From: Actinomycetes bacterium
Lineage (GTDB): Bacteria > Actinomycetota > Actinomycetes > Actinomycetales > Cellulomonadaceae
DNA length: 9,180 bases
Direction of reading: 5' to 3'
NCBI GenBank assembly: GCA_023430425.1
Contig: JAEZAR010000082.1
Location: 1 to 9,180 of the forward strand
A program made the translations under genes and the position numbers. The stretch's first letter is position 1. Each line of letters starts with the position of its first letter. The notes below the pieces were generated by a model. It was not told the origin of the DNA. It saw only the letters and a program-made list of their open reading frames with translations, and ran no database searches. Below, piece after piece: positions 6,801 to 9,180 of this stretch.

Positions 6801-8598
6801 GCCAGAGCAGGACGTGGCCGTACATGCCGAGGCCGTTGTCCTGGGCGAACTGGAGCAGGGCGTCGGCCTGCTCGTGCATGCGGAAGTTCCGCTCGGCGTC
6901 GTACCAGGCCTCGACCTTCATGTGGTTCTCGGCCGTGATCTGGTTGAAGTGCCGCAGGGTGAGCTCGGACGGCGCCCCGAGGGTCTCCCGCGCGTCGATC
7001 GCGACGCCCACGGGGAACTGGCCCGCGAACTCCTCGTAGATCGACGGCAGGTCCTGGATCGGGGACGGTTCCTGCGACACCACGGTGATGTCGTCGAGCA
7101 GGAACGGGGTGTTCGTGCCGAGCTCGCCGTTGGCGTACGCCGTCTCGAAGTACAGGAAGACGGACGGGGTGCTCGGCATCGTGTAGGTCGTCGTGACCTG
7201 GGTCCACTCGGTGGAGCCGATGCCCGCGAACTGCGCCACCGTCCCGTAGGAGTACGACCCCTCGGAGCCGGTGCGGGCGCTGAGCCAGATGCTGTCCGCC
7301 GGCTGGCCCTCCGCGGTCTTCACCCACGCCGTGATGTCGTAGGTGACCCCGGGCACGAAGTGCTCGGTGAAGTCGTAGCCGGCGCCGTCGCCCTGGCCCG
7401 TGCGGTCGGTCACCGCGAGGGAGTACGTCCCACCGTGCGCCTCGGCGTCGGTGGCGGCGACCGTCGGGTTGCCCTGCGACTGCCGCGGCACCCAGCCCTC
7501 GGCCGTGCCGGTCTCGAAGTCCCACGTCCCGGAGTACTCCTCGTACGGCGGTTCCCCGGTCTCGAAGGTGACGAGAACGTCGTCGACGACGTAGGTCCAG
7601 GGCAGGCTCGTCTCGCCGTCCATCTGGTTCGTCGAGCCGATGAAGATCACCGCGTTGTCGAGGGCGTCGGCGGGGAGCGCGAACGTGCCGGAGATGGTGG
7701 TCCAGCCGGCGTCGGTCACGGCGGTGTTGCCGACCCACGTGTAGTGCGTCTGCGGCGCCTCGTCCTCGTCGTCGTTGTCCGGCATCTGGTACCGGACGAC
7801 GAAGCGGACCTCACCGCTGTCGCCCTCGGCCGCCGTCGCGCGCATGGAGAGGGTGTACGTCGTGCCCGGGACGAGCGACCCCGGCGGGGACTGGATGCCC
7901 TCGTAGTCCGCGGTCCGCGTGACGCTCAGAGCGGAGCCGCCGTCACCGTCGGCGACCCACGCGTGGGTCCCGCCGTTGTGCGTCCACGGAGCGAACGACT
8001 GGGTGTCGAAGTCGAGGTCGAAGAGCGTCTCGGTGGTCGGGTCGGGGGTCGAGCCGACCTCGGGACCGAACACCTCGATGTCGTCGACGAGGAAGCTCGC
8101 GGTGGCCTCGGCCGCCTCGACGTACAGCACCACGCTGGTCGCCGAGGCAGGGATCGTGTACGTGCCGCCGATCTCGACCCACGCCTCGTCCGACGCGGTC
8201 GGGTTCGACCCGACCTGCTGGAAGTCCGAGCCGTTGAAGATGAGGGTGAACTTGACCGCCGTGTCGGCGGTGCCGGGCGTCAGCTTGACGAACCCGCTGA
8301 AGTCGTAGGTGCCACCAGGCTCGACGACGCTGGTGATGTTGGCCTCGGTGCCGTGCCAGTTGGCCGTGCGACCGGTGACCTGGAGGCTGTGGGTGCCCTG
8401 GTGGGCGTCGGTGTCGACGATCGTGACCGTCGTGCCACCGCGCGGACCCCAAGGCGCGGCACTGCCGCCCTCGAAGTCGTTGGAGACGACGACGGCGTCA
8501 GCCGCCGCTGCCGGGAGGGCCAGCACCGCGGACACGAGGCCCGCTGACGCAGCGGCTACCGCTGCGGTGATGGCCCGGATGGTTCTACGTTGCCGCAT
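3820..8598 (-). CDS. Secreted multimodular GH10 endo-1,4-beta-xylanase (CBM22-like x3, GH10, CBM9-like x2, C-terminal repeat x3)
   Basis: A 1592-residue extracellular enzyme predicted to cleave internal beta-1,4 bonds of xylan. Residues 1-33 form a signal peptide (MRQRR start, Ala-rich core, cleavage near AAA-DA); the RR pair leaves Sec versus Tat open. CBM22/CBM4_9-type beta-sandwiches occupy about 36-178, 190-346 and 355-508; each ends in a VDD or LDD motif. GH10 spans about 516-860. ENHMK (557-561), LWH (598-600), the acid/base Glu663 in WDVVNEVV, His753/His756 in GHQFH, the nucleophile Glu784 in VTELDV, and Trp825 in IWG are all intact. Residues 868-1010 look like a degenerate DOMON/CBM9 module. 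Residues 1013-1205 are a canonical CBM9 (IDGAVDDVW, DSVEIYID, YRYDDNQIRIDF, TARWGVAQLV). Three homologous repeats of unknown function follow at 1209-1573, then a Pro/Ala tail. Only Cys1231 and Cys1300 are present. There are no Ser/Pro/Thr-rich linkers, LPXTG motif or S-layer module. The start is ATG with AGGGG seven bases upstream. Confidence 0.95.
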   Translation of the reverse strand: MRQRRTIRAITAAVAAASAGLVSAVLALPAAAADAVVVSNDFEGGSAAPWGPRGGTTVTIVDTDAHQGTHSLQVTGRTANWHGTEANITSVVEPGGTYDFSGFVKLTPGTADTAVKFTLIFNGSDFQQVGSNPTASDEAWVEIGGTYTIPASATSVVLYVEAAEATASFLVDDIEVFGPEVGSTPDPTTETLFDLDFDTQSFAPWTHNGGTHAWVADGDGGSALSVTRTADYEGIQSPPGSLVPGTTYTLSMRATAAEGDSGEVRFVVRYQMPDNDDEDEAPQTHYTWVGNTAVTDAGWTTISGTFALPADALDNAVIFIGSTNQMDGETSLPWTYVVDDVLVTFETGEPPYEEYSGTWDFETGTAEGWVPRQSQGNPTVAATDAEAHGGTYSLAVTDRTGQGDGAGYDFTEHFVPGVTYDITAWVKTAEGQPADSIWLSARTGSEGSYSYGTVAQFAGIGSTEWTQVTTTYTMPSTPSVFLYFETAYANGELGTNTPFLLDDITVVSQEPSPIQDLPSIYEEFAGQFPVGVAIDARETLGAPSELTLRHFNQITAENHMKVEAWYDAERNFRMHEQADALLQFAQDNGLGMYGHVLLWHSQTPDWFFQDEAGEFLTSSEADKAIMTQRLETHINNVAEAISDEYGLFGSDTNPMVGWDVVNEVVNDQASPATNGLRNSYWYQILGEDYIDLAFQFADEAFNETYAVPDEVDARPIALFINDYNTEQSGKQNRYYDLVQRLLDRDVPIDGVGHQFHVSLSMPVDALEAAIVRFQDTGLIQAVTELDVTVGNNPTNALLIEQGYYYRDAFRVFREYAEDLFSVTIWGLSDNRSWRSEQAPLVFDGRLQAKPAYYGIMDDPSMPLPPRARTANVFAGSLPIGAAAFDHVTWDQLPLHPIEGVADFQLRWAPDHLTAYISVDDATVQDTDAVTFTYGDTEITVERDAADTATQVVRSTASGWEAVVRLPLATPVAQGGTMQLNVEVTDGATTTAWAPEGGGTLSLLEALSYVEVVEAPAAPLIDGAVDDVWALANQVVTEKYTQGSEGGAYANVRTLWSGDGDVLYVLMDVIDDELDAGASNPWDQDSVEIYIDRGNFKNGSYRYDDNQIRIDFQGDISFGTGDEAFQEANVDYDVAVTDTGYVVEVAINLLESYGGPGTFHGVDFQVNDAAAGVRTSVRNWADPTGLGYQSTARWGVAQLVPAVDEPGGSGIVTMEPVRAVSDAQVPAGIPVCVPMAGQFGVPENATGVMVNVTTVRPNGPGYVVVYPDGGTAPATSTVNFETGQDVANTTFVGLGPDGGLCYRVTGPTQVGILIDVAGYVTEESGVVMTTPERLLDTRAGAGHVGDITGPVAPRTVQTVDVAGKAGVPADATAVILNVTVPLPTALGNLRVYPAGDEVPNASVLNYAPGREKANTTIVQLPESGDISFYSDTFPGNGVQVILDVVGYMTADTLFTGVTPERVLDTREDEAGPLAAGEGLLLDIAGMGPVPAGATSVMLNVTAVQPTANGNLRVFPDPSGVGEVEIPDASNINYIPGRDIPNLVVVDVPASGTIAFYNDMFAGQVHVVVDVVGFVGPVGPAAKAPAQVGALLAR
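3880..4974 (-). repeat. Three tandem C-terminal protein repeats of the xylanase
   Basis: Three copies of a module of about 110-125 residues: copy 1 at 4642-4974 (residues 1209-1319), copy 2 at 4258-4629 (1324-1447), copy 3 at 3880-4245 (1452-1573). Shared signatures, in order: TPERLLDTR or TPERVLDTR near the start (lost in copy 1), VPADATAVILNVT or VPAGATSVMLNVT, GNLRVYP or GNLRVFP, an LNY/INY strand with PGR, a short GxIxFY strand, and a final VxxDVxGYM/V/F strand. The alternating hydrophobic pattern suggests an all-beta fold. I recall similar repeats at the ends of many secreted actinobacterial hydrolases, but I cannot give a family name or proven function. Carbohydrate or cell-surface binding is a guess. 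The copies are diverged at DNA level, so this is old duplication. Confidence 0.85.
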
Positions 8599-8642
8599 TT
8601 AATCGCCCCTTTGCGAAGACATGAGCGGTCCGGGTGCGGCCC

Positions 8643-8672
8643 ACGCTAAGGGGTCGGGACCGGTATAGGCAA
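8643..8672 (-). promoter_or_regulatory. Candidate promoter of the xylanase gene
   Basis: On the - strand, TTGCCT (8667-8672) and TAGCGT (8643-8648) are separated by 18 bp and resemble -35 and -10 boxes of the main sigma factor. The -10 lies 44 bp before the ATG, leaving room for a leader of about 35 nt with the ribosome binding site. The 8-bp palindrome CAACGTTG (8670-8677) overlaps the -35 box and could be an operator. An alternative -10, TATACC, sits immediately after TTGCC; it has no good -35. Confidence 0.45.
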
Positions 8673-8752
8673 CGTTGTCGACCGAGTCTCAGCCCGCGAG
8701 ACGTCCGGGGTCGTACCGATTCGGGCAAACCCGTCGGGCGGCTCCCTCGCAG

Positions 8753-8763
8753 CGAAAGTTTCG
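8753..8763. promoter_or_regulatory. CGAAA-N-TTTCG palindrome, candidate xylanase-regulator operator
   Basis: CGAAAGTTTCG is a perfect 5+1+5 palindrome about 80 bp upstream of the predicted -35 box and 155 bp before the xylanase start codon. It matches the inverted-repeat element reported from Streptomyces xylanase promoters, where a LacI-type regulator (BxlR type) has been implicated; this is from memory. Extra half-sites occur at 8779-8783 (TTTCG, 20 bp from the first TTTCG) and at 8884-8889 (CGAAAG). Confidence 0.5.
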
Positions 8764-8840
8764 GGTGCTGACCTGCATTTTCGACGGCGGGGTTGCGCAC
8801 CTCGTGGGAGCGTTTCCGCTCGTGGCAGCCGCTCAGCGGC

Positions 8841-8903
8841 GATCGATGCTCACAAGATCGATGGTCGTTGTCGGTCTCGATCACGAAAGTCGAGCGTCGA
8901 TCA
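8841..8903. repeat. Cluster of short TCGAT repeats
   Basis: GATCGATG occurs at 8841-8848 and again at 8856-8863, a 15-bp period. TCGATCA occurs at 8877-8883 and again at 8897-8903, a 20-bp period. All four share the core TCGAT. They lie upstream of the xylanase promoter and downstream of the tRNA gene. A regulator-binding array is possible. No coding explanation applies. Confidence 0.4.
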
Positions 8904-8965
8904 AGGGCGCGGCGACCGGGCCGGGGCCGGGCGGGCTGGTGGGCGGGGAAATGCACGTCGGAATG

Positions 8966-9040
8966 TGCCCCCGGCAGGACTCGAACCTGCACTCCGACCG
9001 GTTTTAAGCCGGCTGCCTCTACCGATTGGGCCACGGGGGC
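8966..9040 (-). tRNA. tRNA with anticodon UAA (nominal tRNA-Leu), short variable loop
   Basis: A complete cloverleaf can be folded. The acceptor GCCCCCG (9040-9034) pairs fully with CGGGGGC (8973-8967), with discriminator A at 8966. The D arm is GCC/GGC with loop AATCGGTAGA including GG and an additional C. The anticodon stem GCCGG/CCGGT encloses the 7-nt loop CTTAAAA, giving anticodon TAA (9006-9004). The T arm GCAGG/CCTGC has loop TTCGAGT. CCA is not encoded. The anticodon means leucine (UUA codons), but the variable region is only six bases (8996-8991), whereas bacterial tRNA-Leu normally has a long type II variable arm. It is a genuine tRNA gene by structure; its amino acid identity is less certain. 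No clear promoter or terminator is visible in the GC-rich flanks. Confidence 0.88.
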
Positions 9041-9180
9041 GCGGGGCCGCCGGCGCGGCGCTCGCGCACCGTCCCGCCGACCCGTCCGCTCCGCATCCTG
9101 CCAGCCGTCGGACGCCGCCTCCCCCGGTCGACCGCCCGGATCGACGGCCGGGCGTCGGGTGCCGCCGACCGGGCTCAGGC

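Larger units (their letters stand above)
8599..8965. other. 367-bp non-coding regulatory interval between the xylanase and tRNA genes
   Basis: No gene is supported here. Frames that cross it on both strands run into the tRNA or the xylanase start and lack ribosome binding sites. The interval is visibly richer in A+T than the flanking coding DNA. It contains the xylanase ribosome binding site (8606-8610), a candidate promoter (8643-8672), the CGAAA-N-TTTCG palindrome (8753-8763), a GAGCG-N4-CGCTC inverted repeat (8808-8821), a GCCGCT-C-AGCGGC palindrome (8828-8840) and four TCGAT-containing repeats (8841-8903). This density of palindromes fits a regulated promoter of a secreted hydrolase. Confidence 0.7.

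Noticed and set aside
3775..8547. A 1590-codon open frame on the + strand, antisense to the whole xylanase gene.
   Set aside because: It mirrors the xylanase and arises because strong G/C third-position bias removes stop codons from one antisense frame. Its product is a monotonous Asp/Val/Arg/His sequence with no domain, signal peptide or ribosome binding site, while the - strand frame has intact GH10 and CBM motifs.
8675..9007. A 110-codon + strand frame ending CPRQDSNLHSDRF.
   Set aside because: The ending is the complementary tRNA-derived artefact. The body covers palindromes and repeats of the regulatory interval and shows no coding character.
8585..9034. A 149-codon - strand frame starting in the tRNA, beginning MAQSVEAAGLKPVGVQVRVL.
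   Set aside because: This is the well-known false protein obtained by translating a tRNA gene. The rest crosses the regulatory interval into the xylanase start, with no ribosome binding site or domain.
8966..9040. The tRNA gene as an attachment site of an integrated element.
   Set aside because: No integrase gene and no repeat of the tRNA 3' end were seen within the window, and the neighbouring genes look chromosomal.
9041..9180. A TGA on the - strand at 9175-9177 and a GTCGG/CCGAC hairpin (9154-9169) as the end of another gene; also palindrome CGGTCGACCG (9125-9134).
   Set aside because: Only a few bases lie beyond the TGA before the window edge, so no frame can be tested. The stem is 5 bp and expected by chance in such GC-rich DNA. 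I see no supported feature in this stretch.
1..9180. CRISPR arrays, insertion sequences, toxin-antitoxin or defence genes.
   Set aside because: No regularly spaced repeats, transposase motifs or small paired genes were found on either strand. The coding space is accounted for by ordinary chromosomal families.

Overview
The window is very GC-rich with strong G/C preference at third codon positions, mostly GTG starts and purine-rich ribosome binding sites. Together with a multimodular secreted xylanase, this points to a cellulolytic actinobacterium of the Cellulomonas/Cellulosimicrobium/Isoptericola type (Micrococcales). The genus is inferred from gene content and cannot be proven here.

Layout, left to right. 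Positions 1-203 hold the 3' end of a TetR-family regulator gene on the + strand. All later genes lie on the - strand and are transcribed right to left. 244-1230 is a cytoplasmic CE7 acetylxylan esterase/cephalosporin-C deacetylase. 1316-2722 is cystathionine beta-synthase. 2808-3647 is a Bax inhibitor-1/YccA-type membrane protein. 3820-8598 is a 1592-residue secreted GH10 endo-xylanase. 8599-8965 is a 367-bp regulatory interval upstream of the xylanase. 8966-9040 is a tRNA gene with anticodon UAA. 9041-9180 holds no gene that I can support.

The xylanase reads as: signal peptide, three CBM22/CBM4_9-like modules, GH10 catalytic domain, a degenerate DOMON/CBM9-like module, a canonical CBM9, and three tandem copies of an actinobacterial repeat of about 110-125 residues whose function I do not know. 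It probably attacks xylan outside the cell. The esterase, lacking a signal peptide, could deacetylate the imported oligosaccharides. The two are separated by housekeeping genes (membrane homeostasis and reverse transsulfuration), so they share a pathway theme but are not an obvious operon.

Transcription units: the xylanase ends in a perfect 17-bp hairpin (3762-3800) and is probably monocistronic. The BI-1 gene has its own candidate promoter. cbs follows BI-1 after 85 bp, and the esterase follows cbs after another 85 bp. Each gap has a T-less hairpin shortly after the upstream stop codon and little room for a separate promoter, so partial read-through is likely.

The points most worth a second look are: the UAA-anticodon tRNA with a short (type I) variable loop, in a window whose genes contain no TTA codons; the triple C-terminal repeat on the xylanase; and an exact CGAAA-N-TTTCG palindrome upstream of the xylanase, matching the element known from Streptomyces xylanase promoters. 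I found no phage, transposon, CRISPR or defence system.
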